Origin: a virus
Virus record (IMG/VR): IMGVR_UViG_3300033143_005193
Location: 1-64,000 of that record
DNA length: 64,000 nucleotides
Strand: one strand, 5' to 3'
The notes beneath the pieces were generated by a model. That model was not told the origin of the DNA. It did no database searches and saw nothing but the letters and a program-made list of their open reading frames with translations. Below are positions 1 to 7,905 of the stretch, piece by piece; the first letter of the stretch is position 1, and each line of letters opens with the position of its first letter. A program made the position numbers and the translations under genes.

Positions 1-173
1 ATTTTCAAAACATCATCTTCTATTCCATGTTTTTTAACTATATCAAGAAATTCATTCCAAGATTTCTTGAATGTGTCCTTAGCTCTTTTAAATGGATACC
101 TAGATATCTTTTTTAACGCATCAACGAACATACTTTTATTAAATGATTCATTTAAATATAACTCAAATTTCAT
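1..173 (-). CDS. Partial CDS, capsid-targeting-like N terminus
   Basis: An open frame runs leftward from ATG at 173 and leaves the window, so only about 57 residues are seen. It begins MKFELYLNES, which matches the N-terminal pattern shared by many genes here (hydrophobic residues, then L-x-E). A basic and amphipathic stretch follows (ISRYPFKRAKDTF). No family is recognised. It is transcribed away from the gene at 285, so the 110 bases between them should hold divergent promoters. Confidence 0.6.
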   Translation of the reverse strand, partial: MKFELYLNESFNKSMFVDALKKISRYPFKRAKDTFKKSWNEFLDIVKKHGIEDDVLK

Positions 174-236
174 ATCATAATTCCCCTACAATATTTATTT
201 ACATACTACTTTTATTTATTATTTATCACATTTTTT

Positions 237-244
237 TATAAATA
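237..244 (+). promoter_or_regulatory. T4-type late promoter
   Basis: TATAAATA, the T4 late -10 element recognised by gp55-loaded RNA polymerase, lies 41 bases before the ATG at 285. A second TATAAATA at 273-280 is too close to the start codon to serve that gene. Confidence 0.55.
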
Positions 245-284
245 ATATTAACATAAAAATAATTTAAGGAAATATAAATAATTT

Positions 285-884
285 ATGAGATTAAAAAATT
301 ATTTATCAGAAAAAAGAACAAATAATGTAATTGTTGTTGATATTCAACCCATGTATAAAAATTTTATATACATGAAAATGGATATGTTTAAATTTGTTGA
401 TTTTCTACAAAAACAAAGAAAAATATTATATTTTTACAATGGACCGGATACAGTTGGATCTGACAGAAAACAAGATATTATAGAATGGTTAATGGAATGT
501 TCTGATTATTCAGAACATCTTTACAACAAATTAACAAAAGAAACAATATGGTATGATAAAGGATATGGCTTCTTTAGATCTTGGATGGATATGGGTGCAG
601 ATAACGGATTCATAAAAAAAGCAATAAGATTTATGATAAACAAAAAAGTTTATGATTCAAGAGACATAGAACCAGAAGAATGGAAAGAAAAATTTCCCAA
701 TGATTGGATTGATAAATTTCAAGATGATATGATATACCTACCAGACATACCAATAAATAAACTTAAACAATTTTCTGGAAGCTATTTGGTCGGTGGTGGA
801 AAAAATGAATGTTTGAAAGAAATTAAAATATTAATGTCAGTTTTTAATATTAAATGCACTGAAGTTAAAGAATTTATATATTAA
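285..884 (+). CDS. Conserved phage protein with capsid-targeting-like N terminus, possible isochorismatase-like fold
   Basis: 199 aa. The N terminus MRLKNYLSEK carries an L-S-E site of the kind cut by T4 prohead protease gp21. The body starts with VVDIQPMY and ends with GGGKNECLKEIKIL. This order (Asp on a first beta strand, late Gly-rich turn, Cys) recalls the isochorismatase-like cysteine hydrolase fold, but the catalytic Lys is not assigned. The protein is rich in aromatic and acidic residues, with motifs YFYNGPDTVGSD and GYGFFRSWMD. ATG at 285 follows AAGGAAATA. The HNH gene starts 5 bases after its stop. The fold call is tentative; the CTS-like N terminus is seen directly. Confidence 0.6.
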   Translation: MRLKNYLSEKRTNNVIVVDIQPMYKNFIYMKMDMFKFVDFLQKQRKILYFYNGPDTVGSDRKQDIIEWLMECSDYSEHLYNKLTKETIWYDKGYGFFRSWMDMGADNGFIKKAIRFMINKKVYDSRDIEPEEWKEKFPNDWIDKFQDDMIYLPDIPINKLKQFSGSYLVGGGKNECLKEIKILMSVFNIKCTEVKEFIY

Positions 885-888
885 GAGA

Positions 889-1632
889 TTGATTTTGAAC
901 AAGAAAAACACAGAAAAATATAAATTTTGTCCATGTTGTAAAATGTTTCTATTAAGAAGTGAATTCAAATATTACAAAAGCAGATATGATAAATGTTCAC
1001 CTTATTGTATTAAATGTATTAAACAAAAACATATAAAAAAAGAATCAATAATACCGGATGGATATAAAAAATGTTCAGATTGTAAAAATATTTTACCAAT
1101 TACTGAATTCAACAAAAATAGATCAAACAAGGATTCATTGCAAAAAATTTGTAGAAAATGTCAAAATAACAGAGAAAAGATATATAAAAAAACCGAAAAT
1201 GGTAAAAAGAGAAATAAAAAATATGCTAATTCAGAAAAAGGAAAAATAACAAGAAAAAAATCATTAAAAAAATATAGAAAAACTGAAAAATACAGAAAAA
1301 ATTCATTATATAGAAATATCAGTAATATAATCAGATATTCATTAAAAGAAAGTAAAAAAGATGGTTCTTGGACAAACTTTGTTGATTTCACACTAGATGA
1401 ATTAAAAGAACATATTGAATCACAATTTAAAAACGGAATGTCTTGGAAAAATTATGGAACAAAATGGCATATTGATCATATAAGACCAATTGCTTCATTT
1501 AATATAACAGATTGTAAATGTGAAGATTTTAAAAAATGCTGGTCTTTAGATAATTTACAACCATTATTGGCCAAAGAGAACATTTCAAAAGGATGTAAAT
1601 GGCAGGGAAAAGATTGGAGGTATAATGAGTAG
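889..1632 (+). CDS. HNH homing endonuclease with two zinc ribbons
   Basis: 247 aa. Two N-terminal Cys4 knuckles are visible: CPCC..CIKC near residues 14-45 and CSDC..CRKC near 60-90. A long Lys-rich helical linker follows, then a C-terminal HNH nuclease core near residues 190-235 (WHIDHIRPIASF, then CWSLDNLQPL and KENISKG). This order matches free-standing phage HNH endonucleases that nick DNA at a homing site. No ATG fits the frame upstream of the zinc motifs, so TTG at 889 (or TTG at 895) is the likely start. The 3' end overlaps the next gene by 8 bases. It sits between two CTS-like genes and probably is a mobile insertion. Confidence 0.85.
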   Translation: MILNKKNTEKYKFCPCCKMFLLRSEFKYYKSRYDKCSPYCIKCIKQKHIKKESIIPDGYKKCSDCKNILPITEFNKNRSNKDSLQKICRKCQNNREKIYKKTENGKKRNKKYANSEKGKITRKKSLKKYRKTEKYRKNSLYRNISNIIRYSLKESKKDGSWTNFVDFTLDELKEHIESQFKNGMSWKNYGTKWHIDHIRPIASFNITDCKCEDFKKCWSLDNLQPLLAKENISKGCKWQGKDWRYNE

Positions 1633-2359
1633 GTATAAAAACTTCTTAAATGAATTGAGTTCCATTTATGGTAAAGGAATAACGTTCATTGACATTGATG
1701 AAACCATATTTAAAACATTTGCAAAAATCTATGTTCTTGATAAAGAAACAAAAGAAATAAAACAAAAGCTAACAAATCAAGAATTTAATACATATAAATT
1801 AAAGGATAATGAAGAATTTGATTTCTGCGAATTCAAAGACGCTAAAACATTTAATGAAACATCCATACCTATTGAAAAAACCATAAAAAGAATAAAAAGA
1901 ATGTTCAAAAATATTGATAAAAGAGGATCAAAAGTTGTATTATTAACAGCAAGAGCGGATTTTAATGATAAAGAAACTTTTTTAGAAACATTTAGGAAAC
2001 ACGGCATACCTATTGACTCAATATATGTTGAAAGAGTAGGTAATTTTAAATCAAATCCTGCAATATATAAAAATATAATAAGAGCACATGGTATGCCAAA
2101 ATCAATTGCTGATGCTAAAGAAAAAGTTATAATTAATTATATAAATACTGGTGAATATCGTCGTGTTAGATTGATAGATGATGATATAAAAAATATTAAA
2201 ACATTTTTGAAAATAAAAGATAAATTATCAGATTCTATTATTCAAAAAATTAAAACGTTACATAAAATATCAGAAAGAGAAAGCATAGAACCTATAGAAT
2301 TTTATGGGTTATTGGTTCAAGAAAATGGAAAACTAAAGCAAATAAAAGGAAAAGAGTAA
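1625..2359 (+). CDS. HAD-superfamily phosphatase
   Basis: 244 aa. HAD motif I is FIDIDETIF (nucleophile Asp plus acid Asp), motif II is LLTARADF and motif IV is RLIDDDIKN, with Lys residues between them that could supply motif III. The substrate is not evident; T4-like phages carry related HAD domains in polynucleotide kinase/phosphatase, but no kinase P-loop is present here. The N terminus MSRYKNFLNE is strikingly like the T4 capsid-targeting peptide MKTYQEFIAE, so the enzyme may be packaged. It overlaps the HNH gene by 8 bases, with a GGAGG ribosome site inside that gene. Confidence 0.75.
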   Translation: MSRYKNFLNELSSIYGKGITFIDIDETIFKTFAKIYVLDKETKEIKQKLTNQEFNTYKLKDNEEFDFCEFKDAKTFNETSIPIEKTIKRIKRMFKNIDKRGSKVVLLTARADFNDKETFLETFRKHGIPIDSIYVERVGNFKSNPAIYKNIIRAHGMPKSIADAKEKVIINYINTGEYRRVRLIDDDIKNIKTFLKIKDKLSDSIIQKIKTLHKISERESIEPIEFYGLLVQENGKLKQIKGKE

Positions 2360-2866
2360 ATGAAAAGTGATTGTAACTGTGTTATTAAAAATCCAGATAT
2401 TTTTACTAAAAACTTTTTAAACAATTTACCAATACCAATTGTTGTCATTACTATGGATAAAAAAATATATTATGTTAATGCTGCATTTGAAAATATTACA
2501 GGATATTATAAAGAAGAAGTTTTTGAAAAATTACCACCATATCCCTGGTGGCCAAAAAATGAATCTCAGAAATGTTATGGTTTATTTGATAAATGTTTTA
2601 ATGGTAGAAAAAAAATATGTAAAGAAATAAGATTTGTAACAAAAAATAAAAAAGATATATGGGTTGATATCATACCTAATATTGTTAGAGACAATGGTAA
2701 CAGTGTTTTTATTTCCATATGGTATGATGTCACCAAAGAAGTATTATCAAAGAAAAAATTAGAAGAAGAAATAAATAAAAGAATAATTCAATGGAATAAA
2801 GAAATAAAAGAAAAAGAAATTAAAATTCAAAAAAATTTTGAAAAAATAGGAAGTAATATATTATGA
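2360..2866 (+). CDS. PAS-domain protein with C-terminal coiled coil
   Basis: 168 aa. Residues about 18-125 form a PAS domain: FLNNLPIPIVVITMDKKIYY, then VNAAFENITGY, EVFEKLPPYPWWP and later the beta strands ISIWYDVT. Residues 130-168 are a Lys/Glu coiled coil like the linker that joins PAS sensors to kinases, but no kinase or cyclase domain follows. The start ATG directly abuts the previous stop (GAGTAAATG), and the 3' end overlaps the next gene by 4 bases, so translation is probably coupled. PAS proteins are uncommon in phages. It may bind a small ligand or a host signalling partner; the role is unknown. Confidence 0.75.
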   Translation: MKSDCNCVIKNPDIFTKNFLNNLPIPIVVITMDKKIYYVNAAFENITGYYKEEVFEKLPPYPWWPKNESQKCYGLFDKCFNGRKKICKEIRFVTKNKKDIWVDIIPNIVRDNGNSVFISIWYDVTKEVLSKKKLEEEINKRIIQWNKEIKEKEIKIQKNFEKIGSNIL

Positions 2867-3414
2867 CTGATTCTATAAATATTGATCTTACAATAAAACT
2901 GTTTGATCAACTAAAAGATTCACATGAAAAAATGTCAAATCAAATAGAAAAATTATCAGATCTTTTATCAACATACATTTCATCTGAATATAAACCATCA
3001 AAACAAGAATTAAAAGATTTAATTATAAAAAATAAAAATGAATATCTTGAAAAGCTTAGAAATTTAGAAATAACAACAAAATCCATAGAAAACAATTTAA
3101 AAGAAATATCAGACATAATTGGTGTTGATGATGATACATTATTTCACCATATTGATAATATTGGTAGAATAAACGATACAAAAGAAGAAGTCACAAAGCT
3201 TGTTAATTATATAGATAATCTTAAAAAAATAGAATATAACGAAAATGATATTGAAAATTTAGGTGGATTTGTTAAAAAAATCAATGAAATATTAATATTT
3301 GTTAAATCAATAAAATCAAAAATAGCTATAATATTAGGATCTATTGGTTTATTAACATCAACATATGGTATAATAAAAGTTTTTGAATCTTTATCTAATC
3401 ATATAGGAAAATAA
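2863..3414 (+). CDS. Coiled-coil protein with C-terminal membrane segment
   Basis: 183 aa. Residues 1-150 are mostly charged helix with heptad-like spacing. Residues about 150-172 (IAIILGSIGLLTSTYGIIKV) form one membrane segment, so it is probably a tail-anchored protein. It overlaps the PAS gene by ATGA, which suggests the two are made together, and the PAS protein also ends in a coiled coil. No family is recognised. Confidence 0.65.
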   Translation: MTDSINIDLTIKLFDQLKDSHEKMSNQIEKLSDLLSTYISSEYKPSKQELKDLIIKNKNEYLEKLRNLEITTKSIENNLKEISDIIGVDDDTLFHHIDNIGRINDTKEEVTKLVNYIDNLKKIEYNENDIENLGGFVKKINEILIFVKSIKSKIAIILGSIGLLTSTYGIIKVFESLSNHIGK

Positions 3415-3415
3415 A

Positions 3416-3613
3416 ATGAAATTTAATAAATTTTTAAAAGAAGCAACTACAACTTCTGATATAGCAATAAATACCGCTAAAAAATATATAAATACAAAAG
3501 ATAAAAAATGTAAAGAAGGGTATATATGGTGTCCAGAAAAGAAAAAATGTGTTAAAAAAGGATCTGGTGATGGAAACGGTATAAGAAGCTTTTTATTCGG
3601 AAGAAATAAATAG
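3416..3613 (+). CDS. Small Cys-motif protein with capsid-targeting-like N terminus
   Basis: 65 aa. The N terminus MKFNKFLKEA contains L-K-E, a gp21-type cleavage site, followed by Thr/Ala-rich sequence. The C-terminal half has CKEGYIWCPEKKKC and then a Gly-rich basic tail. This Cys pattern occurs in small proteins of T4-like marine and other phages whose function is unknown. It begins 1 base after the preceding stop. Possibly an internal head protein, by inference from the N terminus. Confidence 0.6.
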   Translation: MKFNKFLKEATTTSDIAINTAKKYINTKDKKCKEGYIWCPEKKKCVKKGSGDGNGIRSFLFGRNK

Positions 3614-3615
3614 AA

Positions 3616-3846
3616 ATGTTTGAAGATATTTTAGAAGAATTATACGAAAATCTAAATAAGGAAAATATAAAATCTATTGATGATTTTATATGCCCAAACT
3701 GTAAATCAACAAATTTAGAACATTATATAGGATATTTTGCTTCAAGTAAAGAATACATTGCATTCTATAAATGTAATAATTGTAATAAAAAATGGAAAGT
3801 TTCAATTGGAGAAAATGTTGAAATAAAAAATATAAAGGAAATATAG
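3616..3846 (+). CDS. Zinc-ribbon protein
   Basis: 76 aa. An acidic N-terminal helix of about 25 residues precedes a Cys4 zinc ribbon, CPNC near residue 27 and CNNC near residue 56, with an aromatic beta hairpin between them. This arrangement is typical of small TFIIS/transposase-type ribbons. It starts 2 bases after the preceding stop. No specific function can be given. Confidence 0.65.
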   Translation: MFEDILEELYENLNKENIKSIDDFICPNCKSTNLEHYIGYFASSKEYIAFYKCNNCNKKWKVSIGENVEIKNIKEI

Positions 3847-3856
3847 AGGTGAAAAA

Positions 3857-4093
3857 ATGAAAAATGAAAAAATTTACAAAGCATACGAAAGAAGTATATT
3901 AAAAGAATCTATGATAGATTCAAGTGATCCTGATGTAGCTTTGAACGCATTACATAACAAAGCAAAAGATCTATTAGATTCAATAAAATTTATTGAGAAA
4001 AAATTAAAATTAAAAGAATTAAAGAAATCAGAAAATTTAATGCATGATGTTTTACAATCTATTATTATTATTACAAATAAAAGAGGTGAATAA
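3857..4093 (+). CDS. Hypothetical helical protein
   Basis: 78 aa, predicted all-helical, Lys-rich, with no cysteine and no membrane segment. AGAGGTGAAAAA before the ATG is a good ribosome site, and the stop overlaps the start of the DHH gene by one base (TAATG). No family recognised. Confidence 0.55.
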   Translation: MKNEKIYKAYERSILKESMIDSSDPDVALNALHNKAKDLLDSIKFIEKKLKLKELKKSENLMHDVLQSIIIITNKRGE

Positions 4094-5529
4094 TGAATTT
4101 ATTAGAAAAATTGGATTTGTATGAAAAAGAAAATAATAAAATTTTATGCGAAAGTGGTATAAGAAATGTTCGTAATTGGGCTAAATATTTCAAGAAAGCA
4201 GTATGTTATTTTCATATTGATTTAGATGGTGTTACTTCAGCTTTAGGTATGAAAAACTATTTAGAACAATATGGAATAAAAACAATTAATGCAATTCCTA
4301 TTCAATATGGTCAAATGGAATTTGCTGTAAAAGTACCACCCAGAGGTGTATTAGTTTATTGTGTTGACTTTGCTCACGCAAAACCAATATTCCATATATG
4401 GACAGATCACCATGATTCTGAACATTTGGGAGCAACAAAAGATATGTCGGTTTCTTTTGTTAAATCACCAGCTAATGCAACTCATATTTCTATGATTATT
4501 TCACCAAGAGATATTTTTCCACAAAAAGACTTAAAAATAATTTCAACTGTGGATTCAGCAGATTTCGCATCTCAGGGATTAAAACCAGATGATATTATGA
4601 GAGCTGTATTTAAATTTGACCCAAATATTGATGTAGAAAAAAATCATAGAGCAATGGGACTTGTTGTTAATAAACTTCTTTTAGCTTACAAAAATAAACC
4701 AGACTTTTTAAAAGAACTTGTAATGACAGCAAAACCTTCTCTTATATCAATGTATAACGTAATTAAAAAACTAGCCAAGAAAAACGGATATGCTCCACCT
4801 GAAGAAATAAGCAGAAACCAAAAAGCTTATAATCAAGCTCAAAGAGAAAAAATAATAAAAGGCGGAACTATAAATGATATAAAAAGACTTAAAAACGGTG
4901 AGTCTATATTTATTGACGGTATTATTGTTCAATATGGTGGTGGTGATATGTCAAGAGGAAAACAATATGATAGATATACTGTTTTTAAAAACCATCCAGA
5001 TGCTCAATTTCTATGTATAGGATGGCAGCTTGGATTAATACAAGTTAGTAAAAACCCTTTTGAAAAAAGTGAACTTTCAATACATTTAGGTGAACTGGTC
5101 TTGGGTAAAGTAATGAAAAAATATAAATCAAAATTTAGAAATGAAATGATTTCTTTAAAAACACTAAAAAAAATGTATGAAAGTGATATAGGAAAAAAGA
5201 GATTAAGGGGTGCTGTTGGATTTACTTTTGATGATTTAATTAATACATTTAAATCAAATCAAATAAAAGGAATAAATATTAACAAAACAGGAACATGGAC
5301 CGATATTGTTAAAGATATAACAAACAAACGTTATAGATTCCTATCAAGAAAACAAAAAGCAATATTGGATAGAATAAAAATAAGTGTTTGGGATATTATC
5401 ATGAGCCAAAGTGGTGGACATAAATCCATCACGAATCTTACAAATCTAAATTTCCTTGGCAGTGATTACGTTGATAAAATGAAAGAAATAATGATAGATA
5501 TTGTAAAAGAGCTCCAAAAGCATGTATAA
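4093..5529 (+). CDS. DHH-family phosphoesterase
   Basis: 478 aa. Motif I is FHIDLDGVTSA (about residues 41-51), motif II VDFAH (about 93-97), motif III TDHHDSEH (about 105-112) and motif IV STVDSADF (about 150). These Asp and His residues bind two metal ions in RecJ/NrnA-type DHH enzymes, which degrade single-stranded DNA, nanoRNA or cyclic dinucleotides. The C-terminal 250 residues include a Gly-rich strand (QYGGGDMSRGK), as in DHHA1-like domains. The length suits a phage RecJ-like nuclease. The substrate is not determined by sequence alone. The start is coupled to the previous gene, with AGAGGTGAATA as ribosome site. Confidence 0.8.
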   Translation: MNLLEKLDLYEKENNKILCESGIRNVRNWAKYFKKAVCYFHIDLDGVTSALGMKNYLEQYGIKTINAIPIQYGQMEFAVKVPPRGVLVYCVDFAHAKPIFHIWTDHHDSEHLGATKDMSVSFVKSPANATHISMIISPRDIFPQKDLKIISTVDSADFASQGLKPDDIMRAVFKFDPNIDVEKNHRAMGLVVNKLLLAYKNKPDFLKELVMTAKPSLISMYNVIKKLAKKNGYAPPEEISRNQKAYNQAQREKIIKGGTINDIKRLKNGESIFIDGIIVQYGGGDMSRGKQYDRYTVFKNHPDAQFLCIGWQLGLIQVSKNPFEKSELSIHLGELVLGKVMKKYKSKFRNEMISLKTLKKMYESDIGKKRLRGAVGFTFDDLINTFKSNQIKGININKTGTWTDIVKDITNKRYRFLSRKQKAILDRIKISVWDIIMSQSGGHKSITNLTNLNFLGSDYVDKMKEIMIDIVKELQKHV

Positions 5530-5532
5530 ATA
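5525..5532 (+). promoter_or_regulatory. Possible late promoter overlapping a stop codon
   Basis: TATAAATA spans the DHH gene stop codon, 10 bases before the ATG of the endonuclease gene. It may drive late transcription into the endonuclease, as for several T4 homing-endonuclease genes, but the short distance leaves little or no leader. Confidence 0.35.
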
Positions 5533-5541
5533 ACTGGCTTA

Positions 5542-6609
5542 ATGAGTAGTTATATAAAAACCAAATCTGGTAAAAGATACAAAGATGAAAATAATATCTT
5601 TTATTATAAAATAAAATGTGAATCATGTGGTAAAATATTTTTCCATAAATTCAAACGAAAATATTGTAACAATTGTTTATCGACATTTAAGAAAGAATCA
5701 CAAAAACTATCAATTGATTATGTAAGAAAAGAATTTGAAAAAATTGGATATACCTTATTATCCGAAAATTACATTAATAACAATTCAAAATTAAAAGTAA
5801 AATGTAATAACGGACATATATATTATCCTACATATAATAATTTTAAAAAAGGTGAAAGGTGTTTATACTGTTCAAAAAATTCTCCCGTAAGTTGGGAAAA
5901 TGTTTTATATTTGTTTAATTTAAAAGGATGGAAAGTTTTAACTAAAAAAGATGAATTTGTAAATGCCAATACATATATAAAATTTTCATGTAAAAATAAT
6001 CATATTTACAGATACAAATATGTAACATTAAAATCAAGGTTTGAAACGATAGATTGTCCGTATTGTAATAAAACTATTCCAATAAAATTCGATGATATAA
6101 AAAAATCTTTTGAAAAAGAAGGATGGATAGTTCATACTAAAAAAGAAGAATATAAAACACAAAACACAACACCAATAGATTGTACTTGTCCTAACGGACA
6201 TAGACAATTTAAAAATGTAAGAAAATGGCGCGATGGTAGAAGATGCATATATTGTAATTCATCAGGTCCTGAAATATCATTAAGAAATTTCATAGAAAAA
6301 TTAAAAATAGAATGTATTTATAATGACAGAAAAATATTGAACGGAATTGAACTCGATTTCTATTTTCCAAAAATAAAAAAAGCAATAGAATTTAATGGTG
6401 AATATTGGCATTGTAGAAACACAAGATTTAGTCCATATGATATAAATAAAAATAAAGGATTGTATGCAAAAGAAATATGGATAAAAGATAGATTAAAAAA
6501 AATCAAGTGTAGAAGAAAAAAAATAGATTTAATGGTTATATGGGATAATGACTGGAAAAATTATACAAAACATTACAAAAAATTAATTAAAACTTTTCTA
6601 AATATTTAA
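5542..6609 (+). CDS. Vsr-like homing endonuclease with zinc knuckles
   Basis: 355 aa. Four Cys-based treble-clef knuckles occupy residues 25-245: CESC..CNNC, CNNGH..CLYC, CKNNH..CPYC and CPNGH..CIYC. The C-terminal 110 residues resemble the Vsr/EDxHD nuclease fold: GPEISLRNFI, then ELDFYFPKIKKAIEFNGEYW, H, a basic helix, and LMVIWDND. This is the layout of phage homing endonucleases that use several zinc fingers for target binding. It lies between the DHH gene and a CTS-like gene, and a copy of part of its 5' end is found just behind it (6631-6680), suggesting insertion or recombination. Confidence 0.8.
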   Translation: MSSYIKTKSGKRYKDENNIFYYKIKCESCGKIFFHKFKRKYCNNCLSTFKKESQKLSIDYVRKEFEKIGYTLLSENYINNNSKLKVKCNNGHIYYPTYNNFKKGERCLYCSKNSPVSWENVLYLFNLKGWKVLTKKDEFVNANTYIKFSCKNNHIYRYKYVTLKSRFETIDCPYCNKTIPIKFDDIKKSFEKEGWIVHTKKEEYKTQNTTPIDCTCPNGHRQFKNVRKWRDGRRCIYCNSSGPEISLRNFIEKLKIECIYNDRKILNGIELDFYFPKIKKAIEFNGEYWHCRNTRFSPYDINKNKGLYAKEIWIKDRLKKIKCRRKKIDLMVIWDNDWKNYTKHYKKLIKTFLNI

Positions 6610-6630
6610 AATTGTAAAAAAACTACAAAA

Positions 6631-6680
6631 ATACAAAGATGAAAATAATATCTTTTATTATAAAGTAAAGTGTGAATTAT
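6631..6680 (+). repeat. Partial copy of the 5' end of the endonuclease gene
   Basis: Positions 6631-6664 are identical to 5577-5610, inside codons 12-24 of the endonuclease gene, and similarity continues with three base changes to about 6680. The copy has no start codon and runs into a stop. The gene is therefore bounded by a short direct repeat of its own 5' sequence. Confidence 0.85.
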
Positions 6681-6705
6681 AATAAAAAGAAAGAGAAATA
6701 ATAAA

Positions 6706-7206
6706 ATGAAACTTAGAAAATATCTTAAAAATATTTATCATATAGAAATGATAGAAGAAGGTTTTTCTATTCCTATGAAAAATAAAGAAAAATATAAAAA
6801 ACTAAATCCAAAAACAAATAGAACTAAAACATATAAAAAAACAAAATATATAAAAACAGATATACCACCTGAAAAAAGAGATTTTGATAATATACCAAAA
6901 TACGCTGATGGTAGTTTCAAAGTAAGATTTCAAGATTGGCTGGAAATTGATACAAGTAAATCACCAGGAAAAAACTGGGGATGGTCAAAAAATGGAAAAT
7001 GTTATGGGTGGAGTCATAGAGCTGTATATGGTTTTAAAATTGGTGATGAAATTAAAGGTGATAGTTTAGGTAAAAAAGTAATATATCCAAAACTTCAAGA
7101 TGGTTCTTTTGATTTTGACAATGGAAAATTTGAACCAGATTTTGTTATTAAAACAAACAAACAAGCAGAAGAAGTCGCCAAAACATTTGCTGAAAATGTT
7201 GCATAA
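6706..7206 (+). CDS. Hypothetical protein, CTS-like N terminus
   Basis: 166 aa. The start MKLRKYLKNIYHIEMIEEG resembles the local capsid-targeting-like motif, though the L-x-E site is not exact. Residues 20-60 are very Lys-rich. The C-terminal half has a Trp/Gly-rich core, KNWGWSKNGKCYGWSHRAVY, followed by acidic strands. AAGAGAAATAATAAA precedes the ATG. It is followed at 14 bases by another CTS-like gene. No family is recognised with confidence. Confidence 0.55.
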   Translation: MKLRKYLKNIYHIEMIEEGFSIPMKNKEKYKKLNPKTNRTKTYKKTKYIKTDIPPEKRDFDNIPKYADGSFKVRFQDWLEIDTSKSPGKNWGWSKNGKCYGWSHRAVYGFKIGDEIKGDSLGKKVIYPKLQDGSFDFDNGKFEPDFVIKTNKQAEEVAKTFAENVA

Positions 7207-7220
7207 TAAAGAGGAATAAA

Positions 7221-7526
7221 ATGAAACTTAAAAAACATTTAATGAACGAGGCTCCTATCCAAACAAAGGGATGGACAAAACAATCCTTAGAAAAATTTGG
7301 TAAAACAATAGGTAAAATGCCTGATGAAAAAGGTTTTTTTGAAGTATGTGTAAATGAAATGAAAAACAAAGATGGTTTTAATGAAGAAAAAGCTAAAGGA
7401 TTTTGTGCCGCTATAAAAGATCGTCACTATAACAGCCCAATGTGGCGAGGAGCTAATAAAACAAAAAAAGAAATTGAACAGGATATAAAGAAAAAAAAAT
7501 TTAAAAAATCTTTACCAGAAAAATAA
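7221..7526 (+). CDS. Conserved small phage protein with CTS-like N terminus
   Basis: 101 aa. The start is MKLKKHLMNEAP. The centre contains GFNEEKAKGFCAAIKDRHY and then MWRG, a motif seen in small conserved proteins of many tailed phages (Cys-Ala-x-x-Lys-Asp-x, later Trp-Arg-Gly). The tail is Lys-rich. AAAGAGGAATAAA is the ribosome site. Function unknown; the N terminus suggests packaging in the head, which is inference. Confidence 0.6.
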   Translation: MKLKKHLMNEAPIQTKGWTKQSLEKFGKTIGKMPDEKGFFEVCVNEMKNKDGFNEEKAKGFCAAIKDRHYNSPMWRGANKTKKEIEQDIKKKKFKKSLPEK

Positions 7527-7527
7527 T

Positions 7528-7548
7528 TATAAATAAAAAATATAAATA
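7528..7548 (+). promoter_or_regulatory. Two T4-type late promoter elements
   Basis: TATAAATA occurs at 7528-7535 and again at 7541-7548. The second is 42 bases before the ATG at 7590, the normal distance for a late promoter and short leader. Confidence 0.6.
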
Positions 7549-7589
7549 ATACCAAGATGTAAAAATAAAAATTTGGAGGTGAAATCAGT

Positions 7590-7826
7590 ATGCAACTTTT
7601 TCTAGCAATCGTTAATCTTATCCCAAGCATTATTAAAATTATCACAGCTATCGAAGAAACATTTCCTCAATCCGGCATTGGTGAACAAAAACTTCAATTA
7701 GTTAAAGACATTTTAACCGAAGCTTACACTAATGTAAATGAAATATGGGGAAGTATTGAAAAAATTATTTCTGTTATAGTGTCTTTTGCTAATAAAATTG
7801 GTGCCTTCACTAAGTCATCAGATTAA
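7590..7826 (+). CDS. Small hydrophobic helical protein
   Basis: 78 aa. Two apolar helices, about residues 2-22 and 57-72, flank a polar middle. An exceptionally strong ribosome site (TTTGGAGGTGA, 8 bases from the ATG) and two late promoters upstream suggest abundant late expression. Similar small proteins starting with a run like LIPSIIKIITAIEE occur near phage lysis or structural genes. The sequence does not show whether it is a membrane or virion protein. A terminator follows 27 bases later. Confidence 0.6.
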   Translation: MQLFLAIVNLIPSIIKIITAIEETFPQSGIGEQKLQLVKDILTEAYTNVNEIWGSIEKIISVIVSFANKIGAFTKSSD

Positions 7827-7852
7827 ATAACCACTAAAAACAGAACCACAAT

Positions 7853-7882
7853 AAAAAAGGTGGTATAAAAGCCACCTTTTTT
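7853..7882. terminator. Bidirectional rho-independent terminator
   Basis: GGTGG and CCACC form a stem with an 8-base loop, flanked by A6 on the left and T6 on the right. It can stop both the rightward genes ending at 7826 and the leftward polymerase operon ending at 7906. Confidence 0.85.
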
Positions 7883-7905
7883 ATATCCAAAGAATTATAT
7901 AATTT

